The notes below the pieces were generated by a model, which saw only the letters and a list, made by a program, of their open reading frames with translations, had not been told where the DNA came from and did not search any database. Source: a bacterium (GTDB lineage: Bacteria > Babelota > Babeliae > Babelales > Vermiphilaceae). Taken from it: DNA of 64,000 nt. How positions within the stretch are numbered: position 1 is the stretch's first letter; the number at the start of each line of letters is the position of its first letter. Positions 43,528 through 54,479 of the stretch are shown here, piece after piece. The stretch covers positions 744,001-808,000 of the forward strand of contig CP064961.1 in assembly GCA_016699125.1 (NCBI GenBank), read 5' to 3'. The position numbers and the translations under genes were made by a program.

Positions 43528-44268
43528 CTATTTTAAAACCTTTTCTGGCTTTGAATACAAAAAAAACAGTGCTGAAAACACGATTTCTATCGAATTCTAT
43601 AATCAAATATTATTATTAAAAAAGCTAATCAATCTCAAAAAAATAAACATGCTACGAACCAGCTTGAAGCAATTGGGCAACTTCAAAATGCAATTTCTAC
43701 ATTATATAAATTTCTGTGGCAATATAATGAGTCAGAAGAACTTTATTTAAAAGAACTTGATAATTATAAAGAAAAAACACGAAAGCATGATAAGTCAACC
43801 TGTCTAATTTGTTACAAAAAAGCGTTAAGTAATGAATTATTGACAAAAAAATTTTCCGGTAGAGTAATCTTTAGGCGACGGGAAAACCCGCAAGCTGAGC
43901 TTGCGGATGGCAATGGCGCTAAAAATGGATTAGAATTAGCACTTGAATATCTAAACGAAAAACAGAAAGGTTGGTGTGTACAGGAAGTATCTTTTTTTTA
44001 TTCTATCAGATTTCTCTACAAGGTTCCCCTTAAAAAAACAAATCCTTATTTCTTGATAACGTATATTTTAATTATCGCTGTTCTATCTTATTTAATAAAA
44101 CAAGAACAAATTAGAATATTCATGATAGGCATGTATGTCTCCTTGTATCCATTGGTGCTGTTTATCTTCTATGATTACTTTAAACCAGATGTAATAGCTA
44201 ATTTGCAATTTCATAGTCCATTACCTTATGGCGCATGTCCGCTTGTGCTTGATCTTGTAAAAGATTGA
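43528..44268 (+). pseudogene. Middle and C-terminal part of the broken exported membrane protein
   Basis: From 43528 to ~43620 a coding-like frame (FKTFSGFEYKKNSAENTISI) leads to an A6 tract (43618-43623). One added A there returns to the original frame, which then runs uninterrupted through HATNQLEAIGQLQNAI and CLICYKKALS to the ORF visible from TTG 43840. That ORF ends in two hydrophobic segments (FLITYILIIAVLSYLI and MIGMYVSLYPLVLFIFYDYF). Two compensating indels thus separate three parts of one gene. A GC-rich palindrome lies inside at 43888-43906. The TTG ORF on its own has no ribosome site. Confidence 0.65.
43888..43906. repeat. Short GC-rich palindrome within a broken gene
   Basis: CCGCAAGCT-G-AGCTTGCGG is a perfect 9-base inverted repeat around one base, in otherwise AT-rich sequence. 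In frame it encodes PQAELAD. Such palindromes inside genes of reduced genomes are sometimes small mobile palindromic elements; copy number cannot be judged here. Confidence 0.45.
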
Positions 44269-44338
44269 TTATTTATCACACATACTTTACGATAATAACT
44301 GACGTTTTATCAAAACCTTTTACAAACAAAGGTATATA

Positions 44339-46930
44339 ATGAATTCACAAGATGTAAGAAAAAAGTTTTTTGCTTTTTTTGAAAAACAGAAGCATGCACA
44401 AGTTGAAAGTTCATCCTTAATTCCAGCGGGTGATAACAGTATTCTTTTTGCCAATGCAGGTATGAATCAGTTTAAAGATCTTTTTTTAGGAGTTGAAAAA
44501 CGTTCATATTCTCGAGCGGTAACCATTCAAAAATGTGTTCGCGCTGGTGGAAAGCATAACGATCTTGATAATGTTGGCTTTACTAAACGACATCTTACTT
44601 TTTTTGAGATGATGGGAAACTTCTCATTTGCTGACTATTTTAAAAAAGATGCAATCATTTTTGCGTGGGATTTTTTGACAAAAGAGCTAGGGTTGCCCAC
44701 AGATAAACTTTCAGTAACGGTTTTTGAAACAGATGATGAAGCTTTTGACATCTGGCACACAGTGATTGGAGTTCCAAAAGGAAAAATATATCGACTCGGT
44801 GCAGAAACCAACTTTTGGCAGATGGGTGACGTTGGTCCTTGTGGTCCATGTACCGAAATTTTTATTGATCGTGGCAGTTTGTATGGAGGACCGGAAGAAA
44901 GTCCTGCAACAAGCTCAGAGCGGTTTTTGGAGATCTGGAATCTGGTTTTCATGCAGTATGATCGTCAGCAAGATGGTAGCTTGAAACCTTTAAAAGCTAC
45001 GGGTGTCGACACAGGAATGGGACTTGAGCGACTTACGCTTATTGTACAAAACAAGGATTCAGTGTATGAAACTGACCTTTTTGCAGCAATTATCCAAGAA
45101 ATTGTATACTTAACAAGTCAGTCTTACATCGATAAAACTGATGAGTTGAAAGCAGCGTTTCATGTGCTTGCAGATCACATTCGATCGTCCACTTTTTTGA
45201 TTGCAGCAGGCTGTGCTCCTTCAAATGAGGGTCGTGGTTATGTGTTGCGCAAAATTATACGCAGAGCAGCTCTTTTTTCACTTAAATTAACAGAAAAAAA
45301 TATATTTCCTGAGTTGTCAAAGGTGGTGGTCAAACAGTTTGGGCAAATATATCCAGAGCTTGTCGATCAACAGGAAGTAATTTTTACTACTTTGTATCAT
45401 GAGATAGAAAAATTCAGTGTCAATCTTATGCGTGGCAATGCATTATTGGAAGGGCTTTTTGCATCAAATAAAAACAAGATTATAAGTGGGACTGATGCAT
45501 TTAAATTATATGATACGTACGGATTTCCATTTGAAATTACCGTTGCTGCAGCTGCTCAAAAAGGATTTTCAGTTGACAGTGGGCAGTTTGAAAAAGAGAT
45601 GGAAACACAGAAGAATCGCTCAGGTTCTAAGGTGTTTGATATGTATGAAGCTATTGAAATCGATGAAACGATGCATTCAGAATTTGTTGGGTACGAAAAG
45701 CTTGCAATAGATTCGTCGATCGTAGCGTTCTTTAAAGAGGGAAAATCGGTTACGCAGGTTGAAGCTGGACAGCGTTGTTTTGTGGTGACCAAGCAGTCGC
45801 CTTTTTTTATTGTTGGGGGCGGGCAGGTTCCAGATCAAGGATGGATAACCGTTCAAAATGTAAAAGTTGCTATTTTGCAAGCACGTCACATAAAACAGTT
45901 AATTGCTGTTGAAATTATAGCACCGGTCCGATTGAAGATTGGAGACCTTTTGCATGCAGCGGTTGATCAAGTTTGGAGAACCAACGCTATGAAAAATCAT
46001 ACCGCAACACATCTTTTGCAAGCAGCACTCATGCAGCGTTTTGGCCAGCAGATAAAACAGGCAGGTTCTTTAGTACATCCCGATTATTTGAGGTTTGATT
46101 TTACCTATGCAGGCACCATAACAGCGCAAGATATTGAGGCTGTTGAAACAATGGTAAATCAGAAAATTATGGAAAATATCCCTGTTTCAATCTCCTACAT
46201 GTCGCTCAAAGAGGCCCAACAAAAAGGAGCGCTCGCATTTTTTGGTGACAAGTACAAACCAGAAAACGTGCGCGTGATTGAAGTGCCAGGGTTTTCAGTT
46301 GAACTGTGTGGCGGAACGCATGTGCGAAATACTGGGGATATTGGATTATGTAAAATTGTTGAAACCACCTCTCCGGCAGCAGGTCAAAAAAGGTTTGTGG
46401 CAGTGACTGGTCCAGAAGCGCTTAAGTTGTTTCAAAAGACTTTTGCAACTTTAAAAAAACTGAGCGTTGATTTCAAGGTAAAAATAGAAGAAGTTGAAAC
46501 CGTTATTCAAAAGCAGAAAAATGATTTGAAATTAGCAAATACGTCATTGCAGGCAGCTAAAAAAAATCTTGTTCTTTCAAAGCTACCATACTGGGAACAG
46601 CAGTTGCAGATGTATGAGAACATTCCTTTTTTTGCAATAGATTTGCAAGATACTGAACAAGGTACCATGCAAGAAGTTATGTCCTATTTAGTTGCAAAAA
46701 AAGATGCAGTTGTTTGCATTTTTAATACAATTGCCGGAAAAAGTGTGCAGTTTTGTATAACATTGTCAAATAAATTACACAATGTTATATCGTTAGAGAT
46801 GCTCGCGTCAAAGATAAAACAGTTATATGAAGTGCAATGCAACAGTAATAAAAATATGTTAAGGGGTGGGCTTGGTAGCTCTGTAAATATTACTGCTCAT
46901 GAATTTATGACAAAAATACTAAAAAAATAG
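44339..46930 (+). CDS. alaS: Alanyl-tRNA synthetase
   Basis: A class II synthetase that charges tRNA(Ala) and edits mischarged products. The N-terminal catalytic core contains FFxFFEKQKHAQVESSSLIP, the motif 2 block (QKCVRAGGKHNDLDNVGFT near residue 62) and VDTGMGLERL near 225. The editing domain has the zinc HxxxH in NHTATHLLQAAL near 560 and CGGTHVRNTGDIG near 660, supplying the Cys and His ligands. A coiled-coil and C-Ala region closes the protein (GGLGSSVNITAHEF). All expected domains are present in 863 residues. AAAGGTATATA precedes the ATG. Confidence 0.98.
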   Translation: MNSQDVRKKFFAFFEKQKHAQVESSSLIPAGDNSILFANAGMNQFKDLFLGVEKRSYSRAVTIQKCVRAGGKHNDLDNVGFTKRHLTFFEMMGNFSFADYFKKDAIIFAWDFLTKELGLPTDKLSVTVFETDDEAFDIWHTVIGVPKGKIYRLGAETNFWQMGDVGPCGPCTEIFIDRGSLYGGPEESPATSSERFLEIWNLVFMQYDRQQDGSLKPLKATGVDTGMGLERLTLIVQNKDSVYETDLFAAIIQEIVYLTSQSYIDKTDELKAAFHVLADHIRSSTFLIAAGCAPSNEGRGYVLRKIIRRAALFSLKLTEKNIFPELSKVVVKQFGQIYPELVDQQEVIFTTLYHEIEKFSVNLMRGNALLEGLFASNKNKIISGTDAFKLYDTYGFPFEITVAAAAQKGFSVDSGQFEKEMETQKNRSGSKVFDMYEAIEIDETMHSEFVGYEKLAIDSSIVAFFKEGKSVTQVEAGQRCFVVTKQSPFFIVGGGQVPDQGWITVQNVKVAILQARHIKQLIAVEIIAPVRLKIGDLLHAAVDQVWRTNAMKNHTATHLLQAALMQRFGQQIKQAGSLVHPDYLRFDFTYAGTITAQDIEAVETMVNQKIMENIPVSISYMSLKEAQQKGALAFFGDKYKPENVRVIEVPGFSVELCGGTHVRNTGDIGLCKIVETTSPAAGQKRFVAVTGPEALKLFQKTFATLKKLSVDFKVKIEEVETVIQKQKNDLKLANTSLQAAKKNLVLSKLPYWEQQLQMYENIPFFAIDLQDTEQGTMQEVMSYLVAKKDAVVCIFNTIAGKSVQFCITLSNKLHNVISLEMLASKIKQLYEVQCNSNKNMLRGGLGSSVNITAHEFMTKILKK

Positions 46931-46953
46931 ACGTTAAAAAGAGGTAAGCTGAA

Positions 46954-47493
46954 ATGAAGATGAATGTTTTGTGGATATGCTTTTTACTGTTTTCAAAAAC
47001 TTTATTGTCAATGGAACTTCAAAGTCAAAATCAAAACAAGATTGACTGGCGTGTTACAATAATGGCGTTAAATACAGATGGATTGGGTATAGTCGATGAG
47101 CAGCGGGAGCTTGATGGACGTGATTGGATTAATACAGTTCTTCATGTTTTTGGAACCTGGATAAACATTGGTCAAGCTAACCCTATTGTTATGATTGAAA
47201 TTGAAAAAGAAGATAAAGAGCAAAGGACAGTTCCTTTGTATTTTTTGCCTATTCGTCGAGAATCGCCAAAATACAGTAGGCAATGTCAGTTCAATTTATT
47301 TGATGAAACTCTTTTTTATGATCCTGTTTTGATTTTTCACCGCCTTCATCCGGCAGGTGAAATTTCATTTGCGCCATTGAATGTCAAACTCTTCTGTTAT
47401 CCAACCGCAGGCAATAACGCTTTTGTATTACGCATAGAACCACATATTGCCGATCGAAGTAAAGGACAAGAGCTGACTGTGCCTTTAGTTTGA
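46954..47493 (+). CDS. Exported beta-rich protein of unknown function
   Basis: A 179-residue protein with a signal peptide (NVLWICFLLFSKTLLSMELQ). The mature part is strand-rich (DWRVTIMALNTDGLGIVDEQ, PIVMIEIEKEDKEQRTVPLY, NAFVLRIEPHIADRS), suggesting a beta-sandwich. No cysteine pairs or enzymatic motif stand out. AAAGAGGTAAG precedes the ATG 23 bases after alaS, so it may share the alaS transcript. No family recognised. Confidence 0.7.
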   Translation: MKMNVLWICFLLFSKTLLSMELQSQNQNKIDWRVTIMALNTDGLGIVDEQRELDGRDWINTVLHVFGTWINIGQANPIVMIEIEKEDKEQRTVPLYFLPIRRESPKYSRQCQFNLFDETLFYDPVLIFHRLHPAGEISFAPLNVKLFCYPTAGNNAFVLRIEPHIADRSKGQELTVPLV

Positions 47494-47516
47494 ATAATGA
47501 ACTTGTGCAAATGAAT

Positions 47517-48293
47517 TTATGAGACCTTGCAACTATCTGTTTGATCAACTACATCGATTGGATAAAGTTCTTCAAGGGTAAATGTAAATGTCTCAAAAGA
47601 GAAATTTTGTCGCATACCATGCTTAACCAAAAAACCAAATAAAAAAAGATTGAAGTGACGATCCTCTCTAGAAGCAGAAGCATATTTTGCAAATTTTTTA
47701 GTATTAAATACATACTGTTTTTGACTCATATCTTTGAGTAGTAATGTATATAAATTACTTAATGGTTCATAATGTATTTGATTCATAGCCCAAAGTAGTA
47801 GTTCAGGACCGGTCCATTCTATGTGTACCCCTTTTTGAGCATCCACTTCCGTTTTTGCGCCCATACATTCTTGCAGATTAATTTTACACGGCCATAATTC
47901 TTTAGTTGCTTTTGCTATGTAATGAGGGTTTAACAAATTTTTTATAATTAATCTGACTAATAATTCTTTAGTTTTTAGTTTACAATAGTTAAGTTTTATC
48001 ATATATCTGTTGTTATCAGTAGTCAATATTTGCATACCATGTGACACCTGTCCCAATCGGGCAAAGTCACGTATACATGTTTCTAAATTCGAAATCATAA
48101 GATGTACGTTTAGGGCTTGAACGGTAGTTTGCTTATTGTAACTTTCTGCTTCATGTCGCATATATGATATGACCGGTTTCCATATTTTAACCTCTTTTTC
48201 TGAAAGATTCCCAACCGGTTCTCCTCTGGTAGCTTCCATAGCGAACCCATTTGAAATAGTGCAGAAAATTGTTAAGCATAACAAGATGTTCAT
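47517..48293 (-). CDS. Exported protein of unknown function
   Basis: A 258-residue protein with a signal peptide (MNILLCLTIFCTISNGFAM). The mature part is mostly helical, with four cysteines spread over the chain. The last residues form FSFETFTFTLEELYPIDVV, then DSCKVS. I recognise no domain. It is convergent with the 46954 gene (23 bases between stops) and appears to be a single-gene unit. Confidence 0.7.
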   Translation of the reverse strand: MNILLCLTIFCTISNGFAMEATRGEPVGNLSEKEVKIWKPVISYMRHEAESYNKQTTVQALNVHLMISNLETCIRDFARLGQVSHGMQILTTDNNRYMIKLNYCKLKTKELLVRLIIKNLLNPHYIAKATKELWPCKINLQECMGAKTEVDAQKGVHIEWTGPELLLWAMNQIHYEPLSNLYTLLLKDMSQKQYVFNTKKFAKYASASREDRHFNLFLFGFLVKHGMRQNFSFETFTFTLEELYPIDVVDQTDSCKVS

Positions 48294-48397
48294 GAGGACC
48301 CCCGTTGTAATAAATGGTTTTTATTTTCAAATAAATCATGCTAAAAAGATAGCATTCATAAAATAAAAATGAAAGACTTATTTCTTATAATATTATT

Positions 48398-49966
48398 TTA
48401 CGAAAATATGACATATGCGTCCTTAATGCCTTCGAAATGCATCAGCCTCTTAGGTGTAATCTGTTTTTCAAAAATCTTTTTATAGTGCTTTTCAGTTGTG
48501 TTGTATTGATAACGGGCGAAGGTCGAGTGGTTTGTTTGCTCATTATAAAAAACTGTATCAAAACCGTCATGGTCGTTGTCATTGTCTTGTTTGTGCTTGG
48601 TTATTGCCGATAAAATAGAATTTTTAGGGCGTTCAGGTAGATTTTCTGCTCTGTTTGAAAAATCTATTGTCTCTGTTTGAGTTACAAAGACATGGCTGTT
48701 ATGCTCACGTTTTTTTTGCAAAGCATGATATAACGCATCTACTTTTTGGACATCTTGATCAATTGAAACGATGGGCAGCTGTTTGGAAAATGTAATGAAA
48801 TTATTGACTTGTACATTTTTGACATCTTTGGTTAGGCGTACCGTGCATTCTTGCAGTAACTGTGCTTGTGTTTCTTCAATAAATTTTAAAGCGGTTGCTT
48901 TTTCTTCAAGTTTTACTTCTGTTTGATTATTTTGCAATCTTATATTTATTGGAAATTCAATATTTATTTGCAATTTTAAATTATTTTTTAGGGTTTCCAA
49001 TAACGCATAGTCATCTGAATATACCGGAATTATTATCTGATCAGATGGTGTGGAATTAATTGGATTAATACGCACAATATCTTTGAATGGCACATTTTTG
49101 TGTTGCACCACTACCTCAGCCCACGCAGTTCCTCTGCCCTGAGCGCCTACTGTGCCAAGGTAATTATAATCTGGAAAAAAAGTGAACTTCTTATCAAACG
49201 TTAATGTGATTCCTTTTTCAGTAGCTTCAATTGTCAATTCTTTATTGCCAAACAGTGTATATTTTTCTATTCCAATGATATGATCAGGTCCTTGCACTTT
49301 CTCACTTTTGTCAATCTTTGTTTGGTAAATAGTTTCTACTGAAGCTAAATTTAGATAATGTATGTACCAGTTTTTTGATACTTCATCTTGTTTTAAAAAG
49401 TAAACGATAGTGCCAACTACATCCAAAAGATAACAATCCGGCCATTCAACCTTATTAATTCTGTCATTATCTTGTAATGAAAATTTAATGGTTGGTGCAC
49501 GTGAACCCGAAACGATAACATTTTGCTTATCATATTTTAAAAAGGCGATTTTATGCACCGGCTGGTTGTGGCCCCGTGTGTTTATGATGGTTACCGTTGC
49601 TTTCGTCTGGTTGTGTATGTCAATTGAGATCTGCGCAATATCTGTTCTGCCAAAAAAACCTCGCCAGCCGTTTTTTCTCACAACAGCAGGAAAAACCAAA
49701 TGCTGCGGATTGTTTGCGGTATCCCGTATCGGGTTTCCTATTTTGAAAATTTTGTAATCGGGGATTGAGATTTCATCTGGCAAAATTTTATCACTGTTTT
49801 CTTGAATGGTTGTTTTGTATAACCTTCTTTCGTCGGTCAAAAGATAGGTGTTTTCTAACAAAGTGCCATCTTGTGCTTGGTTGACCATCTGTGTGAATCG
49901 GTTGCTGCATGAAAGTGACAAGGTAATCAAAAGAAGGCCGTAAAATTTTTTCATTTTTTTACTCAT
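48398..49966 (-). CDS. Lipoprotein with beta-propeller-like repeats
   Basis: A 522-residue predicted lipoprotein. The signal peptide ends LLLITLSLSC with a lipobox cysteine at residue ~20 (Cys16 if the start is the second Met at 49954). The N-half shows WD40/propeller-like repeating strands (VHKIAFLKYDKQNVIVSGSR, then IKFSLQDNDRINKVEWPDCY, then VGTIVYFLKQDEVSKNWYIH). The C-half is less regular, helical and charged (QTEVKLEEKATALKFIEETQ). A propeller on a lipid anchor usually mediates protein-protein contacts at the envelope. No closer identification is possible. It is a single gene on the minus strand, divergent from atpD. Confidence 0.75.
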   Translation of the reverse strand: MSKKMKKFYGLLLITLSLSCSNRFTQMVNQAQDGTLLENTYLLTDERRLYKTTIQENSDKILPDEISIPDYKIFKIGNPIRDTANNPQHLVFPAVVRKNGWRGFFGRTDIAQISIDIHNQTKATVTIINTRGHNQPVHKIAFLKYDKQNVIVSGSRAPTIKFSLQDNDRINKVEWPDCYLLDVVGTIVYFLKQDEVSKNWYIHYLNLASVETIYQTKIDKSEKVQGPDHIIGIEKYTLFGNKELTIEATEKGITLTFDKKFTFFPDYNYLGTVGAQGRGTAWAEVVVQHKNVPFKDIVRINPINSTPSDQIIIPVYSDDYALLETLKNNLKLQINIEFPINIRLQNNQTEVKLEEKATALKFIEETQAQLLQECTVRLTKDVKNVQVNNFITFSKQLPIVSIDQDVQKVDALYHALQKKREHNSHVFVTQTETIDFSNRAENLPERPKNSILSAITKHKQDNDNDHDGFDTVFYNEQTNHSTFARYQYNTTEKHYKKIFEKQITPKRLMHFEGIKDAYVIFS

Positions 49967-50115
49967 TTTAAAGAACTTATATATCTATCCATAGCATATT
50001 CACAGTCATTTGAGCAAAAGGTTTTTCAAAAAAACAGAAAATGAGTTTTATCAGTGGGCTTGCTTTATCGTTATGCAAGAATAAACTATACTATTAATAG
50101 ATTTTTCGCCCCTAA

Positions 50116-51567
<1,452 letters not shown>

Positions 51568-51570
51568 CTT

Positions 51571-51816
51571 ATGGAATTGCGAGTTCTTTCTCCAACTCAA
51601 GATCGAATAGTGAATATAGAATGGTTGGAAATTAATACTCCTGCAGGTAATTTGGTAATTCAGAATAATCATGCACCTTTCATTGCAAATATACTTCAAA
51701 ACAGTGTTGTAAAGTTGTTTACTGAAAATAAGGTTCATGAGATTCCGGTTGCAACAGGTAGTATCAAGGTCCTGAATAATGTTGTTACTTTACTTATGCA
51801 TGACCAGGAGCTGTAG
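51571..51816 (+). CDS. atpC: ATP synthase epsilon subunit, beta-sandwich domain only
   Basis: An 81-residue epsilon subunit. MELRVLSPTQDRIVNIEWLE, then AGNLVIQNNHAPFIANIL and ATGSIKVLNNVVTLLM correspond to the N-terminal beta-sandwich (consensus VVSPE..vf.GeV..v..P...G..GILP.HAP....L..G). The C-terminal helical hairpin, which in most bacteria inhibits ATP hydrolysis by extending into F1, is absent; usual length is ~130-140 residues. It sits 3 bases after atpD. The loss of the inhibitory domain suggests that the enzyme's direction is regulated differently or not at all. Confidence 0.9.
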   Translation: MELRVLSPTQDRIVNIEWLEINTPAGNLVIQNNHAPFIANILQNSVVKLFTENKVHEIPVATGSIKVLNNVVTLLMHDQEL

Positions 51817-51864
51817 CGTAAGTTTTGTATGCTCCATTCCAGCATAGCGCAGAGGGACTTTTGA

Positions 51865-53457
51865 ATGTTACAACAGATCGGATATGTGATCGGTGGATCG
51901 ATTACGCAGGGGTTGAGTATCAGACTTTTGGAAAATGATGCGCATGACAGTATTAAAACAGGCAAATTTGTCTGTATTATTGCTGGCATGCATAGATTCT
52001 TTTCACTCATTACCGATTTGACTTTACATACCACGCAACCGGAAATTGGACTTTTTCCACCTACACAGAATGAACAACTGTTATTGGCATTATTAAAGCG
52101 AAAATATATGTATATTGTTGGTCAAGCAAAGCCTTTGATTATGGTTGATCAAGCATATCAGCTTTGGCCAGTCAAAATGCTGCCAACACATTTTTCACCT
52201 GTTGTTGCAGCACAAGAAGCTGATATGGAGTTGATTTTTGGAAAAGAAGGCGACAGTGAACGGAAATATTTTGCAATCGGCAAACCACTGGATATGCATA
52301 CGCCAATCTGTATCGATCTGGAAAAACTTACTGAGCGAAGCAACGGTATCTTTGGAAAAACTGGCACGGGAAAAACATTTATTACACGCCTTATTTTGGC
52401 CGGATTAATTAAAAACCAGAAGGCAGCATTGCTGATTTTTGATATGCATAGTGAATATGGAATTCAGGCGCGAACCGAAAAAGCTGGTACACAGTTTGTC
52501 AAAGGTCTGAAAAGTCTGTTTGGTAACAAAGTTGCCATCTGTTCGCTCGATCCACATGCAACGCGCCGGCGAGGTGTGAGTCCAGACATTGAATTAACGT
52601 TTTCTTACGATTCTGTGCATGTTGAAGATATTTTGTCACTGCAATATGAGTTAAATCTGCATACAACCGCCGTTGAAGTTGCTCATCTGATTGCTGCACA
52701 GTACAAACAAAACTGGCTTGCAACACTACTTTCGCAAGGTTCGCAATTAAAAGAGTTTGCAGCGTCACTTGGTGCTCATCCCGAGTCGATTGCTGCACTT
52801 TACAGAAAGTTAAAGCGGATCGAATCATTGCCCTTTTTTACACCAGAACCAAAACCGAATGTGATCGATGCAATTATGTCATATCTTGATCAGGATATTT
52901 CAATCATTATTGAGTTTGGTAATTTTAACTCCTCGTTTGTATATCTTCTGATTGCAAACATTATTACCCGACGTATTCATCAGTCTTATATTCATAAAAC
53001 GGAACAGTTTTTGGGTGGATACACCACAAAAGAACCACGCAAACTTATGATCTGTATCGAAGAAGCACATAAGTTTTTGAATATGCAGGCTTCCAAACAG
53101 ACAATTTTTGGCACAATTGCACGTGAAATGCGTAAATATTATGTGTCATTGCTTGTCGTTGACCAAAGGCCATCTGGAATCGATCAAGAAATCTTGTCTC
53201 AAATTGGCACCAAAATTATAGCACAGATGCATGATGAGCAGGATATACAGGCCGTGTTGACCGGAATGCCGAATGCTCAAAACTTGCGCACCGTTCTTTC
53301 GTCTTTGGATAGCAAACAGCAGGCGCTTGTCATTGGCCATGCGATTACCATGCCGGTCGTGGTGCATACCAGATCATACGATCAACAGTTTTATCAACAG
53401 ATGACCAGTTCAGTCGCACATCAATCTGTTGATGAGTTGATCAATGAGCTTTTTTAA
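51865..53457 (+). CDS. HerA-like hexameric ATPase (HAS-barrel plus FtsK/HerA ATPase)
   Basis: A DUF87/HerA-family ATPase of 530 residues. The N-terminal HAS-barrel spans residues ~1-60 (IGYVIGGSITQGLSIRLLEN, GKFVCIIAG). Walker A GKTGTGKT lies near 164-171 with RSNGIF before it, and ALLIFDMHSEYGIQA follows. Walker B is KLMICIEEAHKFL near 395, and an arginine-containing region (REMRKYYVSLLVVDQRPSGI) is near 420. HerA pumps DNA or works with the NurA nuclease in archaea; bacterial homologues act in DNA processing or defence. No NurA is adjacent. A small HAS-barrel-like protein is encoded 3 kb downstream. It follows atpC by 48 bases. Confidence 0.9.
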   Translation: MLQQIGYVIGGSITQGLSIRLLENDAHDSIKTGKFVCIIAGMHRFFSLITDLTLHTTQPEIGLFPPTQNEQLLLALLKRKYMYIVGQAKPLIMVDQAYQLWPVKMLPTHFSPVVAAQEADMELIFGKEGDSERKYFAIGKPLDMHTPICIDLEKLTERSNGIFGKTGTGKTFITRLILAGLIKNQKAALLIFDMHSEYGIQARTEKAGTQFVKGLKSLFGNKVAICSLDPHATRRRGVSPDIELTFSYDSVHVEDILSLQYELNLHTTAVEVAHLIAAQYKQNWLATLLSQGSQLKEFAASLGAHPESIAALYRKLKRIESLPFFTPEPKPNVIDAIMSYLDQDISIIIEFGNFNSSFVYLLIANIITRRIHQSYIHKTEQFLGGYTTKEPRKLMICIEEAHKFLNMQASKQTIFGTIAREMRKYYVSLLVVDQRPSGIDQEILSQIGTKIIAQMHDEQDIQAVLTGMPNAQNLRTVLSSLDSKQQALVIGHAITMPVVVHTRSYDQQFYQQMTSSVAHQSVDELINELF

Positions 53458-54458
53458 TAGCCTGTTTGGGCACATCGTGCTTCATAAAAAGTTGCGGCTG
53501 TGGCAGCCGTAATTGGTATCCAGTAAGCTTTCAGCAGCATAGCATATCGTTTTGCTAGATTGTTATCCGGATGAATTTTACCATGTTCATCAAAGTGATT
53601 TCGCTCTTTCATTTTATTAAACCAGGTGGTATGTGCAACCCCGACCAGAAGCCAATATTTCCAATCATACAAAATACGGTTTTCAGTTCCTTGAATTCCA
53701 AAACAGCTCAAAACAGTCAACGTGAGCCAGATGTATTGACGTGCTTGAAAGTATTGGTCTAATGACTGTGAGGGTACTATATTCAAACAGGTAGATAAAC
53801 AGAGATGCGATTTCCACCATGATTCTGAAAATAGATCATGACTTATATTTTTAAAATGAAGAGCAACAGGATGAGTAAGTACTGGATTTTTTTCTGCAAC
53901 AACAAAAAATAGCATTTGCACAAGAATTTTGGTTGTTAAAACTGAAACCGTTTCTCCGTTCCAAAATGGGTTCAGCAGTTTTGTATCTCCTAGTTGTGAT
54001 TCTGTACTCAATACGGCAAAACTGTTTGGCAAATATGTGGAAATGATTTCTGGCAGAATATGTAATCGTTTCAAACTAGTTGCGCATGTATGAATAAAAT
54101 AAGGAGACATAAGAAATGATCTCTGTATACGCGTGCTATCAATTTTACAGTGATGATAAATTAAGTTATAGAGCGAAGTAAGCAAAAAACAATTCTTAAA
54201 AAATGTTTTATTTCGATGAGTCATTTGTTTGAGACAGCGATAATAACCATTCAAATGGGCGTCAATTTTTTTTGTTCTCTGACTCTCTATAGTCTTTCTA
54301 ATTGTTGAAAGGCTTGGTTGCACACTTTTCAAACCAGCTGCTCCAATATTCCAACCTATGTGCAAACAATCGGAGCAAGTGAGCATGCCGAACGACCTCT
54401 GCTGCATCGTCAAAATATAAAAGAGAAAAAACACTATTTTCCGGTACCGGTTTGTCAT
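53454..54458 (-). CDS. Exported membrane protein, paralogue A of a pair around an IS
   Basis: A 334-residue protein with a signal peptide or first membrane helix (IVFFLFYILTMQQRSFG). Its C-terminal third, with two or three hydrophobic segments (YIWLTLTVLSCFGIQGTENR, ILYDWKYWLLVGVAHTTWF, YWIPITAATAATFYEARCA), is nearly identical to the protein at 55141-56160. The middle (VLSTESQLGDTKLLNPFW, then NPVLTHPVALHFKNISHDL) is also alignable. No catalytic motif seen. It overlaps the HerA-like gene end by 4 bases, tail to tail. The function is unknown. Confidence 0.78.
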   Translation of the reverse strand: MTNRYRKIVFFLFYILTMQQRSFGMLTCSDCLHIGWNIGAAGLKSVQPSLSTIRKTIESQRTKKIDAHLNGYYRCLKQMTHRNKTFFKNCFLLTSLYNLIYHHCKIDSTRIQRSFLMSPYFIHTCATSLKRLHILPEIISTYLPNSFAVLSTESQLGDTKLLNPFWNGETVSVLTTKILVQMLFFVVAEKNPVLTHPVALHFKNISHDLFSESWWKSHLCLSTCLNIVPSQSLDQYFQARQYIWLTLTVLSCFGIQGTENRILYDWKYWLLVGVAHTTWFNKMKERNHFDEHGKIHPDNNLAKRYAMLLKAYWIPITAATAATFYEARCAQTGY

Positions 54459-54479
54459 TGAGCTATTCTTTCAAGTTAT

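Noticed and set aside
43840..44268. Stand-alone membrane-protein gene starting at TTG 43840
   Set aside because: Its frame continues upstream past the TTG to an A6 tract and joins the broken gene; there is no ribosome site.
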